Source: an uncultured Lachnospiraceae bacterium
Lineage (GTDB): Bacteria > Bacillota > Clostridia > Lachnospirales > Lachnospiraceae
DNA: 19,137 bases
Assembly: GCA_910589635.1 (NCBI GenBank)
Contig: CAJUTD010000015.1
Span: 10,698 to 29,834, forward strand
Direction: 5' to 3'
The notes beneath the pieces are model-generated. The model was not told the DNA's origin. It did no database searches and saw only the letters and a list, made by a program, of their open reading frames with translations. A program made the translations under genes and the position numbers. This document shows positions 1 to 7,431 of the stretch, piece after piece; positions within the stretch are counted from its first letter, which is position 1; each line of letters opens with the position of its first letter.

Positions 1-432
1 TCAAACGCTAAGGTAGCTTCTGTGAAAAATGGCAAGATTACGGTAAAAAAGGCGGGGCAGGCGACCATCACAGCTACAGCTTCTGACGGGAAGAAGACAC
101 GTATAAAGTTGTCAGCATCAAAGGCGGCAGTGCGTGTGTCGAAAGTTCAGGTATCTGGCAGTAAGACCATGAAGAAGGGAAGTAAACAGATATTAGGCCT
201 GACAGTTACTCCCGCAACCGCAAACAGCACCAAAGTAAGCTGGAAGAGCTCAGACAAAAAGATTGCCACGGTAGACAAGAATGGCAAGGTCGTTGCGAAG
301 AAAAAGGGTTCTGTAGTAATCACGGCGACGGCAAAGGATGGAAACTGCCTGACGGCAGGCTTAGAACTTTTCCCGCCACAGATTCTGTGGCGGGAAAAGT
401 TTGTTGACAGGAAAATACTTTGGCTTATATAA
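1..432 (+). CDS. C-terminal part of a Big2-repeat (bacterial Ig-like) surface protein, 5' cut by window edge, 3' end damaged
   Basis: The reading frame is open from base 1 and stops at 430-432. It encodes most of one Big2-type Ig-like repeat, then a complete-looking second one with the hallmarks VSWKSSDKKIATVDKNGKV and KKKGSVVITATAKDG. Such lysine-rich beta-sandwich repeats occur in secreted or wall-associated proteins of Lachnospiraceae, where they act as stalks or adhesion modules. The homology stops abruptly after TAKDGN (about base 345): the expected closing beta strand (typically ..TVTV) is missing. The last roughly 25 codons instead read through two small hairpins and into the promoter of the next gene. 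I infer a deletion or rearrangement that removed the native 3' end, so the protein may be a remnant. The parent protein's function cannot be judged because its N-terminus lies outside the window. Confidence 0.7.
   Translation, partial: SNAKVASVKNGKITVKKAGQATITATASDGKKTRIKLSASKAAVRVSKVQVSGSKTMKKGSKQILGLTVTPATANSTKVSWKSSDKKIATVDKNGKVVAKKKGSVVITATAKDGNCLTAGLELFPPQILWREKFVDRKILWLI
365..401. terminator. Perfect 18-bp-arm palindrome, probable bidirectional terminator
   Basis: The left arm 365-382 (aacttttcccgccacaga) and right arm 384-401 are perfectly complementary around a single-base centre at 383. The GC-rich core flanked by CTTTT/AAAAG gives an A-run before and a T-run after on either strand, as in bidirectional intrinsic terminators. 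The T tract after the right arm is weak (GTTTGTT). A smaller hairpin (GCCTG/CAGGC, 347-360) lies just upstream. It sits inside the Big2 reading frame and two bases upstream of the next promoter. It could instead be a mobile-repeat end. Confidence 0.5.
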
Positions 433-433
433 T
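404..433 (+). promoter_or_regulatory. Sigma-A-type promoter for the ttcA-like gene
   Basis: TTGACA at 404-409 and TATAAT at 428-433 are both perfect consensus hexamers with an 18-bp spacer. Transcription should start near 440, which rules out the in-frame TTG/ATG codons at 420-435 as starts for the downstream gene and supports GTG at 462. Confidence 0.8.
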
Positions 434-461
434 GATGTCATTATGCGAGAGGAGAAAGGGC

Positions 462-1346
462 GTGGAGCGTAAGTTGGAAAACACAGCAATTGATGAGCAA
501 AAACTGCCGGAGGAAAAACTGCCGGGAGCGGAAGAAATTGAGAAAAGCATCCGTAAAAAATTTCATAAACAGTTGTTTTCAAGATTTGCCAAGGCAGTCC
601 GGGACTATCGGCTTGTACAGGAGGGAGATAAGATTGCTGTCTGCATTTCCGGCGGCAAGGATTCCATGCTGATGGCGAAATTATTTCAAGAACTGCAAAA
701 ACATCGGAAAGTTTCATTTGATTTAGAATTTCTGGTGATGGACCCGGGCTATCTTAAAAGGAACCGGCAACTTATAGAGGAGAATGCTGCGAGGCTGGGG
801 ATTCCCATCTGTGTTTTTGAGACGGAAATTTTTGATGCTGTGTATGAAATTGAGAAATCTCCCTGTTATCTCTGCGCCCGGATGCGCAGAGGACATCTTT
901 ACAGCCAGGCCAGGGAAATAGGATGTAACAAGATTGCGCTGGGACATCATTATGATGATGTAATAGAGACAATTCTTATGGGAATGCTCTATGGCGGCCA
1001 GGTGCAGACTATGATGCCCAAACTACACAGTACAAATTTTGCGGGTATGGAGCTGATCCGCCCCATGTATTATATCCGTGAGGACGATATCAAGCATTGG
1101 CGGGACTACAATAGGCTGCAATTTCTTCAGTGCGCCTGCCGGTTTACGGAAAATTGCGCCGTCGCAGAGGAGGAAGATCAGAGTTTGTCAAAACGCATGG
1201 AAATCAAACAGTTGATCGCCGGGATGAAAAAGAACAATCCTTTTGTGGAGGCAAATATATTTAAGAGTGTGGAAAATGTAAATTTGAGTACTGTTATTGC
1301 ATATAAAGAACAAGGAAAAAAGCATCATTTTTTAGATACCTATTAA
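462..1346 (+). CDS. TtcA-family PP-loop tRNA thiolation enzyme (tRNA 2-thiocytidine synthetase-like)
   Basis: A 294-residue cytoplasmic protein of the TtcA/TilS/TtuA PP-loop ATPase superfamily, which adenylates a tRNA base and inserts sulfur. Visible motifs: the PP-loop SGGKDS at residues 63-68, a CYLC pair (C135, C138) followed by ARMRRG, LGHHYDDVIET at about 160-170, and CAC near 224-226. In TtcA the CxxC pair plus one later cysteine bind an Fe-S cluster; here C135, C138 and C224 or C226 are the candidates. No N-terminal zinc ribbon is present, so TtcA is preferred over TtuA. GTG at 462 is chosen because AGGAG (450-454) lies 7 nt upstream and earlier starts fall inside the promoter. The next gene, an E1-like adenylyltransferase, follows 57 nt later and may belong to the same sulfur pathway. 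The exact tRNA target is not shown by sequence. Confidence 0.85.
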   Translation: MERKLENTAIDEQKLPEEKLPGAEEIEKSIRKKFHKQLFSRFAKAVRDYRLVQEGDKIAVCISGGKDSMLMAKLFQELQKHRKVSFDLEFLVMDPGYLKRNRQLIEENAARLGIPICVFETEIFDAVYEIEKSPCYLCARMRRGHLYSQAREIGCNKIALGHHYDDVIETILMGMLYGGQVQTMMPKLHSTNFAGMELIRPMYYIREDDIKHWRDYNRLQFLQCACRFTENCAVAEEEDQSLSKRMEIKQLIAGMKKNNPFVEANIFKSVENVNLSTVIAYKEQGKKHHFLDTY

Positions 1347-1403
1347 ATGCCGGACAGTATCATATTTCTAATAATTTGATTCGTGAAAAGAAAGGCGGAA
1401 CAG

Positions 1404-2177
1404 ATGCGGGAATTATCAGAAGTACAAAAGGAGCGTTATGCGAGGCATATTGTATTGCAGGAAGCAGGGGAGGAAGGGCAGAAAAAGCTGTTGGACGGTA
1501 AGGTTTTGATTATCGGCGCAGGCGGCTTGGGTTCTCCGGTGGCTATGTATCTGGCGGCTGCGGGCGTAGGAACTCTGGGCATAGCAGATGCAGATGCGGT
1601 GGATTTGTCCAACCTTCAGCGGCAAATTGCCCATGGAACGGGGGATATTGGCAAATCCAAGGTAGAATCTATGCGGGCGACCATCCATAATATGAACCCG
1701 GATGTGATAGTGCAGACGTACCAGATATTTGTTAACGAAGAGAATATTACGGATTTATTGGGGAAATACGATTTTGTCGTAGATGCGACAGATAATTTTG
1801 CGGCAAAATTTTTAATCAATGATGCCTGTGTGAGAGAGGGGAAGCCTTTCTGCCATCCGGGCATTTTACGTTTTCAAGGGCAGGTTCTAACGTATGTGCC
1901 GGGAAAGGGTCCATGTTACCGCTGCATTTTTAAGGAGGAGCCGCCTGCGGGGGCGGTTCCCGGCTGTAAAGAGGTAGGAATTATCGGAGCCATGGCGGGT
2001 GTTATTGGAAGCCTTCAGGCCATGGAAGCAATCAAATATCTTTTGGGGACAGGGGAACTTCTTACGGGCAAACTTCTGACTTACCATGCGCTTCAAAATG
2101 AATTCCGAACGGTGAAACTTCCCGATCATGTGCCTGACTGTCCGGTCTGCGGAAAGCGGCAGTATTTTCTGCGCTGA
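1404..2177 (+). CDS. HesA/MoeB/ThiF-family adenylyltransferase (E1-like sulfur-carrier activator)
   Basis: A 257-residue protein of the MoeB/ThiF family, which adenylates the C-terminal glycine of small sulfur carriers such as MoaD or ThiS. Visible features: nucleotide loop GAGGLG (residues 38-43), the acidic/arginine ATP site ending in NLQRQ (70-74), DATDN (128-132), the likely catalytic cysteine in PGCKE (C188), and two zinc-binding pairs CYRC (171-174) and CPVC (246-249). No C-terminal rhodanese domain is present. ATG at 1404 is preferred over GTG at 1383 because AGGCGG (1393-1398) lies 5 nt upstream and conserved sequence begins just after it. Neither MoaD/ThiS nor other cofactor genes are in the window, so the partner is unknown. 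Pairing with the upstream TtcA-like gene suggests, by inference only, a role in sulfur delivery for tRNA thiolation. Confidence 0.85.
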   Translation: MRELSEVQKERYARHIVLQEAGEEGQKKLLDGKVLIIGAGGLGSPVAMYLAAAGVGTLGIADADAVDLSNLQRQIAHGTGDIGKSKVESMRATIHNMNPDVIVQTYQIFVNEENITDLLGKYDFVVDATDNFAAKFLINDACVREGKPFCHPGILRFQGQVLTYVPGKGPCYRCIFKEEPPAGAVPGCKEVGIIGAMAGVIGSLQAMEAIKYLLGTGELLTGKLLTYHALQNEFRTVKLPDHVPDCPVCGKRQYFLR

Positions 2178-2246
2178 TACTGCTTGGCGTTATCTTTATT
2201 AAAAAACGTAAATGATTTTTTATCTTGACAGTTTCGGAAAATTCTA

Positions 2247-2275
2247 GTTACAAATCAGGGCTTGCGTGGTAAAAT
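2247..2275 (+). promoter_or_regulatory. Candidate promoter of the glycoside hydrolase gene
   Basis: GTTACA (2247-2252, 4/6 to consensus), a 17-bp spacer ending in TGG, then TAAAAT (2270-2275, 5/6), giving an extended -10 (TGnTAAAAT). It lies in the 171-bp gap before the gene at 2349, leaving a leader of about 65 nt. A TTGACA at 2225-2230 has no good -10 partner. No clear terminator for the preceding gene is visible in this gap. Confidence 0.4.
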
Positions 2276-2348
2276 AGAATCTATAATGAGCAGTGTCAAT
2301 TATTTAAAATGAATGGAAGGGTTGACTCTGATATGAAAGGAGGAGCTT

Positions 2349-5300
2349 ATGAAATCAGGAGTAGTGAAAAAGCTGTTGGCGTTAGTTCTGGCCGCGTGCA
2401 TGATGGTTCCGTCCGTTCCGTCATGGGCGGCGGGCGACCAGGAGGGAAGCGTGCAGGCGGACAGCCAGGTATCCGTGCCGGAGCCGTATTATGAATTTAC
2501 GTTTGACGGCGAGGTCAAGGATGGAAAGGTGGAGAATGAGGGTACTAAGACGGGGATTACGGCGACGATTTCCGGTAGCGGTACAGGCATTGGCGTGCAG
2601 GATAATGTGGAGAGAGGCAACAAGGTGTTGAATCTGCCGGGCGGTGGTCTAGGTAAAGGAAGCCTGCTTTTGCCGGACAATATGTTTGATGAAGTGACAA
2701 ATGATGGTTTTGCATTTTCCTTTTGGATCAATATTGACGCGCAGGCCGACCAGTACAGCCGTATTTTTTCAGCAACGCCGTTTGAATTGAATTCCAATGA
2801 TGGGGACAATGGGGCATGGAACGCACCAGAATTCACATTTGTGGTGGGTTCCGATACGAATAATGATATGGGCGAGGGAAAGAGCGGATATAACTCTTCT
2901 GTTATGCTCAACGACCGCAGCACCCAGCTCAAGCTGGTGTGGGAAAAGCAGTTTGCAAAAGGGGTGTGGCAACATGTGACAGTCAGCGTATCGCCAGCGG
3001 ATTATGAGGTCTATCTCGACGGGCAGAAGGTGAACATGAAATATGACAGGAACAATAATAAAAGCGCTGTTTTGACGACTCTGTTTGCCGACAATGCAGC
3101 GGTGCTGAAAACTTATAAACATAATGCCATTGGGCGTTCTGTCTATAGCACCGATAATGACATGAAAGCCCAGATGGATGAATTCAGGTTCTATAATACT
3201 GCCTTGACCCCACAACAGGCGAAAGCGGCATATGACAGTTACGCAGTGCGTGATTCCGTAATTAAGCAGCTGGAAGATAAGGTGGTGGAGGCGCAGGCTA
3301 AGAGCGTCAGTTTCTATACGAGAGATAGCTATGAGAAATTGTATACAGCGATCAGGGAAGGACAGGCGGGTGTGGAGAACCCGGTGACGGAGGCAAACGT
3401 AAACCGCCTTATCGGCAATCTGGACACGGCGCTTACAGGATTGAAATTCTATGATGGCATTACAGAAGAGACGACATTTTCTAATGCCCAGCTTGCCAAA
3501 GAAGCGAGAGAGGCCAATGTTATTCTTTCACAGGGCGGTTTGTCGGCAGACAGTGAGCGCGCGATAAAGGCGGCGGCAGATCAGGCGGCGCAGGCGCTGG
3601 AAGGGAAGGAACAGCGTGCAGTGGATGCGGCGTTACAGGCGATAAGAGATGCTGTAGGAGATATTTCTTACGGCGCCACGCTTCACTTTGACGCCAATCC
3701 GGCGAACAGCAAAAATGAGCTGCTTCACGGTTCTACCGGATTTCTCTATGGGGTCAGTGAAATAGGGGTGCCTTCTGCGGAACTTATCAGCGCGATCAAG
3801 CCTAAGATTTTGGTTCAGAAGGCAGCGGATGGCAAACAGCACCCGTCCGGGGACGGTTACCGCTTGACTCCATATCTTCGTGAGTGCGGCGTAGAGAATA
3901 TTCAGATTTATTTACAGGATTATTATTTGGAATGGCCATATGAGAATACAGGAATTGCAGATTATAATGAGAAGGTAGATAAGATTGTCCGCAAAATGTT
4001 TGCAGACAAGACGCCGGAGGAGATTGACAGATACAGTCTGGTATTATTTAATGAGCCGGATGGAATCTGGTATAATGATAGGAATTGGACGCGTTTCTGC
4101 AATGACTGGCTGACAATTTACAATACGGTGAAGGATATTGACCCGGCAATTAAAGTGGCGGGCCCGAATTTTTCTGTATATGATGGAAATGCATATAAGA
4201 CGTTTTTTGAATTCTGCCAGAAGAATCATTGTCTGCCGGAGTACATCACCTGGCACGAATTGCAGAAGGATAAGCTTGCAAGTTTTAAATCTCATTGCGA
4301 CCAGGTAAAAGGGTATGTGGAGACATATTATGCGAATTCCGGCATCGACCCGATTCTGTTCGTCAATGAGACGGTGAATTTTGACGATGTGGGCAATCCC
4401 GGCGCGCTGGTGAACTGGCTGGCAATATTTGACGAGGAGGACGTCTATGCTTCCCTGCCTTATTGGGGGCTTGCCAATTCCCTCAATGAGCTTGCAGCGG
4501 ATGCAAATAAGCCGAACGGCGCATGGTGGGTATATAAATGGTATGCGCAGATGACAGGTAAGAAAACGCCTCTAACGCTTGAAAATATTGAAGGACCGGG
4601 AGCTTATGGTAGGCTGTATGGCCTCACGAGCGTGGATGATGACGCGGGCATAGTGTACAGTTTGTTTGGCGGCCAGGCAGGCAAGCAGACAGTCAGCATT
4701 GAAAATATCAAAGCGACGAAAACGTTTGCCGGAGCGGATCAGGCGCATGTGAAGCTATATAGTACGAAATTCACCGGACACCACGGATTTGCGGAGGAGA
4801 CGCCGGTGGAATTTGAGGGGAATCTTGCATTTTCCGGGAATGATCTTGTGTTTACAGTTTCCGATGCAGAGTTGATGGACGCCTATTATGCAGTGATTAC
4901 GCCGGCAACAAGTGAAAATGCCAGCACAATTTCTTCCTATGGCAAGAACTGGGAACAGACTTATGAAGCGGAGGATGCAGAATTAATTGGAGGCGCAAAG
5001 GTCTACAAGAAGTCAAGCGGCGGCGATTTGGCACGTTCTAACCGTGCAGAAGTCGGCAGCTTGGACACAGAGGCAGACGGTGTGAAATTTACGGTCAATG
5101 TACCTAAGGCAGGTAGATACCGGCTGAATATTTACTACACCAGCCAGGCGCCGCAGGTAAATGCGCAGACCTTAGAATATGTTGCCGCCGGCGGACAAAA
5201 CCGCGCTATCGGTGCGCTTTCCCGGCATACGCTTACAATTGACGGCGGGCAGCCACAGGAAATTATCTATGATTCTACCGTGAAATGGGGCTATTACAAT

Positions 5301-6953
5301 TATAAGACGGTATACATAGATTTGGCGGCGGGAAACCATACAATCCAGCTGATGTATAAGGGTGAGAGCCAGAAAGGAAAGGCAGTGGATTCCATGCTGT
5401 GCGCCCTGCTGGATAAGATTGACCTGGCTTATGCGCCAGATATTCCGGCAGTCATCAACATAGAGCCGGAGGAGCTTGTGGGAAGCCAAAAAGGTTTTGC
5501 ATTATCACAAAAGGGCAGTGATTCAGGAGCAGGAAGCGCTTCTGGCAGCGGAACGTTTGAGTTCTATGTCTGCGCCCCGAGGGATGGCTATTATACCGTG
5601 GGGACGTCTGGAAGCGGCAGCGCAATTTTAGCAAAGAGCCGTGTAAATTATGCGGCGGACGCCAAGGCGGAGTCGCAGCCCAGCGTAGACTGGATGGAAC
5701 TTTTCTCTCTGGCATTGGGAAATAAGAATGCCGGTAAGGTTTATCTCACAGCAGGTATGAACCGCTTATACATAAAAGGAAATGGGCTTGTGTTGGACTG
5801 CTTGTCTTTTACCGAGGAGCCAGAACATACGCAGAAGAACTCCTATACCATAGAGGCGGAGGACTGTGAACGTGCCGGCAGTGGTGTTTTCCATGATGAG
5901 GGAGCATACAATTATCTGCCGGGCAGCGTGTCGGTGCCTAAGATTATAGACAATGAATATGCATCCGGCGGCAAAGCCGTTGAGGGATTCCGAGGTGGAA
6001 GCGATGGCAGCCTGACGATGAAGGTGAGCGTGCCGGCAGCCGGTGATTATAAGCTTTCCGTTGTGTATGCTAATGACGAGCCCGCCCCCGTGATGAAAAA
6101 GCAGGACGGTACGAATTATGTACATCCCTACAACACGGATTTGGTGGAGCGGTATATGCAGATTTCCGTCAATGGGGCGACGCCGCAGACCGTATATTTC
6201 AGGAATACATTCTGTTGGGATACGTTTAAGAATACGATTGTAGATGTAAAGCTGAAAAAGGGTGAAAATATCATTACATTTACCAATGATAACTCCTATA
6301 AATTTAGTGAATTGCAGGATGATTTTACGCCGAGGCTGGATAAATTTGTAATTGCGGCTGCTGCCGCAAAAACGGCAGCAGCAGACAAACCGCCAGTGAA
6401 GCCAACGGTCAAGAAAAATAATAAGATTACCGGTGTTTCTTCCAGTATCAAGAAAGTATATGGAAACAAACCGTTTACTTTAAAAGCGAAAGGGCAGGGG
6501 TCGATTACCTATACGTCTGGCAATAAGAAAGTTGTGACTGTTGGCAAGACAAATGGTAAGGTAACGATCAAGGCGTGCGGCAAAGCGGTAATTACAATTA
6601 AAGCCGCTGGCAACAGCAACTACAAGGCGGCAACGAAGAAAGTCACCGTGACGGTTGCGCCGAAAAAGATGACGCTTAGCAGCGTGAAATCTTCAGCGAA
6701 GAAAACACTTACTGTAAAGTGGAAAAGGGATAAAAAGGCGGATGGTTACCAGATTCAGTACTCGACAAACAAGAAATTCAAGGGCGCTAAGACTGTAGAT
6801 ATCAAGAAGAATCGTACTACGAGCACGAAGATTAAGAAAAAGCTCAAAGCTGGTAAGAGATACTATGTGCGGGTGCGTGCGTATAAGAAATCCGGCAAAT
6901 CCAAGATATGCGGAAGTTACAGCAAGGTCAAGAGTGTGAAAGTAAAAAAATAA
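2349..6953 (+). CDS. Large secreted multidomain glycoside hydrolase (clan GH-A-like) with LamG, CBM and Ig/Fn3 modules
   Basis: 1534 residues. Layout by eye: signal peptide 1-28 (KK, hydrophobic core, SWAAG cleavage region); LamG/concanavalin-like domain about 46-298; FIVAR-like helical segments about 305-365 and 378-438; a catalytic (beta/alpha)8 domain about 441-765 followed by a beta domain to about 855; CBM6/CBM35-like modules about 866-1027 (begins YEAEDAELIGGA) and 1164-1337 (YTIEAEDCERAG), with a less certain one at 1034-1156; a Big-like domain 1357-1437; and Fn3 1440-1534. The catalytic pair is probably E569 (FNEPD, acid/base) and E674 (LFVNETV, nucleophile), spaced as in clan GH-A; GH39 is the closest family I can suggest. 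No LPXTG anchor or SLH domain is seen, and the basic C-terminus may hold the protein at the wall. AAAGGAGG at 2336-2343 supports the start. The likely role is extracellular breakdown of plant or host glycan; the substrate is unknown. Confidence 0.8.
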   Translation: MKSGVVKKLLALVLAACMMVPSVPSWAAGDQEGSVQADSQVSVPEPYYEFTFDGEVKDGKVENEGTKTGITATISGSGTGIGVQDNVERGNKVLNLPGGGLGKGSLLLPDNMFDEVTNDGFAFSFWINIDAQADQYSRIFSATPFELNSNDGDNGAWNAPEFTFVVGSDTNNDMGEGKSGYNSSVMLNDRSTQLKLVWEKQFAKGVWQHVTVSVSPADYEVYLDGQKVNMKYDRNNNKSAVLTTLFADNAAVLKTYKHNAIGRSVYSTDNDMKAQMDEFRFYNTALTPQQAKAAYDSYAVRDSVIKQLEDKVVEAQAKSVSFYTRDSYEKLYTAIREGQAGVENPVTEANVNRLIGNLDTALTGLKFYDGITEETTFSNAQLAKEAREANVILSQGGLSADSERAIKAAADQAAQALEGKEQRAVDAALQAIRDAVGDISYGATLHFDANPANSKNELLHGSTGFLYGVSEIGVPSAELISAIKPKILVQKAADGKQHPSGDGYRLTPYLRECGVENIQIYLQDYYLEWPYENTGIADYNEKVDKIVRKMFADKTPEEIDRYSLVLFNEPDGIWYNDRNWTRFCNDWLTIYNTVKDIDPAIKVAGPNFSVYDGNAYKTFFEFCQKNHCLPEYITWHELQKDKLASFKSHCDQVKGYVETYYANSGIDPILFVNETVNFDDVGNPGALVNWLAIFDEEDVYASLPYWGLANSLNELAADANKPNGAWWVYKWYAQMTGKKTPLTLENIEGPGAYGRLYGLTSVDDDAGIVYSLFGGQAGKQTVSIENIKATKTFAGADQAHVKLYSTKFTGHHGFAEETPVEFEGNLAFSGNDLVFTVSDAELMDAYYAVITPATSENASTISSYGKNWEQTYEAEDAELIGGAKVYKKSSGGDLARSNRAEVGSLDTEADGVKFTVNVPKAGRYRLNIYYTSQAPQVNAQTLEYVAAGGQNRAIGALSRHTLTIDGGQPQEIIYDSTVKWGYYNYKTVYIDLAAGNHTIQLMYKGESQKGKAVDSMLCALLDKIDLAYAPDIPAVINIEPEELVGSQKGFALSQKGSDSGAGSASGSGTFEFYVCAPRDGYYTVGTSGSGSAILAKSRVNYAADAKAESQPSVDWMELFSLALGNKNAGKVYLTAGMNRLYIKGNGLVLDCLSFTEEPEHTQKNSYTIEAEDCERAGSGVFHDEGAYNYLPGSVSVPKIIDNEYASGGKAVEGFRGGSDGSLTMKVSVPAAGDYKLSVVYANDEPAPVMKKQDGTNYVHPYNTDLVERYMQISVNGATPQTVYFRNTFCWDTFKNTIVDVKLKKGENIITFTNDNSYKFSELQDDFTPRLDKFVIAAAAAKTAAADKPPVKPTVKKNNKITGVSSSIKKVYGNKPFTLKAKGQGSITYTSGNKKVVTVGKTNGKVTIKACGKAVITIKAAGNSNYKAATKKVTVTVAPKKMTLSSVKSSAKKTLTVKWKRDKKADGYQIQYSTNKKFKGAKTVDIKKNRTTSTKIKKKLKAGKRYYVRVRAYKKSGKSKICGSYSKVKSVKVKK

Positions 6954-6961
6954 AAAACCTC

Positions 6962-6990
6962 TTGCCAAAATGAATAAAAAGTGCTATGAT
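6962..6990 (+). promoter_or_regulatory. Sigma-A-type promoter of the aspS-gatCAB operon
   Basis: TTGCCA at 6962-6967 (5/6), a 17-bp spacer, then TATGAT at 6985-6990 (5/6). Transcription would begin near 6997, giving a leader of about 435 nt that contains the whole T-box. The -35 starts only 8 bp after the stop of the preceding gene, and no terminator separates them. Confidence 0.7.
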
Positions 6991-6996
6991 GTTCAA

Positions 6997-7378
6997 AATT
7001 AAGATATTAACAAGTTAAAGCGTTGAAGGAGACTCTTGTTTTCAGAGGCCGACAGGAATATGGCGTCACCGACTGAGAGCGCCGTTTGGAAGAGAAGATA
7101 AAGGGAACACTCTGGAGCAGACTGATTGAACACCATGAATTGCCTGGCAATGACATGGTTGCCGAAATGATATTTGGCGCGTATAATATCTGCTGATATT
7201 ATACCAAGTAGGTCAGTACGTCCATGCACGTTACGCATAAGAGTGGGGAAAGAATTTCTGGGATGTGAGCGCTATACGATAGAACATACCAGAGGAAGAT
7301 TTTTTCCCAAAGCGGGTGGTACCGCGGATAATCAGTTTATTCGCCCCGGGATACTAACAATGTATTCCGGGGTTTTTT
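6997..7378 (+). promoter_or_regulatory. T-box riboswitch leader controlling aspS-gatCAB
   Basis: The conserved antiterminator sequence GGGTGGTACCGCGG is at 7314-7327, followed by an intrinsic terminator, upstream of an aminoacyl-tRNA synthetase gene; together these define a T-box. Uncharged tRNA pairs with a specifier codon in Stem I and with TGGT in the antiterminator bulge, allowing read-through. CAGAG (7043-7047) can pair with CTCTG (7110-7114), placing GGGAACA (7103-7109) on the 3' side of an internal loop where the specifier belongs. This gives AAC (Asn) followed by A, overlapping GAA (Glu). Other GAACA copies at 7128 and 7282 make the assignment tentative. Additional hairpins: ACCATG/CATGGT around 7132-7160, a perfect 10-bp stem at 7181-7204, and a Stem III candidate CTGG/CCAG at about 7258-7292. 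Confidence 0.9.
7344..7378 (+). terminator. T-box intrinsic terminator
   Basis: An 11-bp stem (7344-7354 with 7362-7372, one G.T pair) with a 7-nt loop, beginning CCCCGG and ending CCGGGG, followed by six T at 7373-7378. It lies 17 nt downstream of the antiterminator motif, the usual arrangement for the mutually exclusive terminator and antiterminator of a T-box. Confidence 0.92.
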
Positions 7379-7431
7379 ATTTTTCCTGTTTGATGGCCCC
7401 GGAATACCGCATCAGAAAAGGAGTGACCATT

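Noticed and set aside
420..461. Upstream in-frame extension of the ttcA-like gene from TTG 420
   Set aside because: These bases contain the -10 hexamer and predicted transcription start; GTG 462 has a proper ribosome site.
361..717. Long antisense ORFs opposite the ttcA-like gene and others such as 2489-3215 and 7784-8242
   Set aside because: They are shadows of well-supported + strand genes, with unnatural composition and no family features.
2225..2253. TTGACA at 2225 as the -35 of the glycoside hydrolase promoter
   Set aside because: The hexamer 17 bp downstream (TTACAA) is a poor -10; the extended -10 TGGTAAAAT at 2267-2275 fits better.
7174..7431. N-terminal extension of aspS through the leader
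   Set aside because: The stretch is the T-box antiterminator and terminator; its translation has no AspRS similarity, and ATG 7432 has a good AAGGAG.
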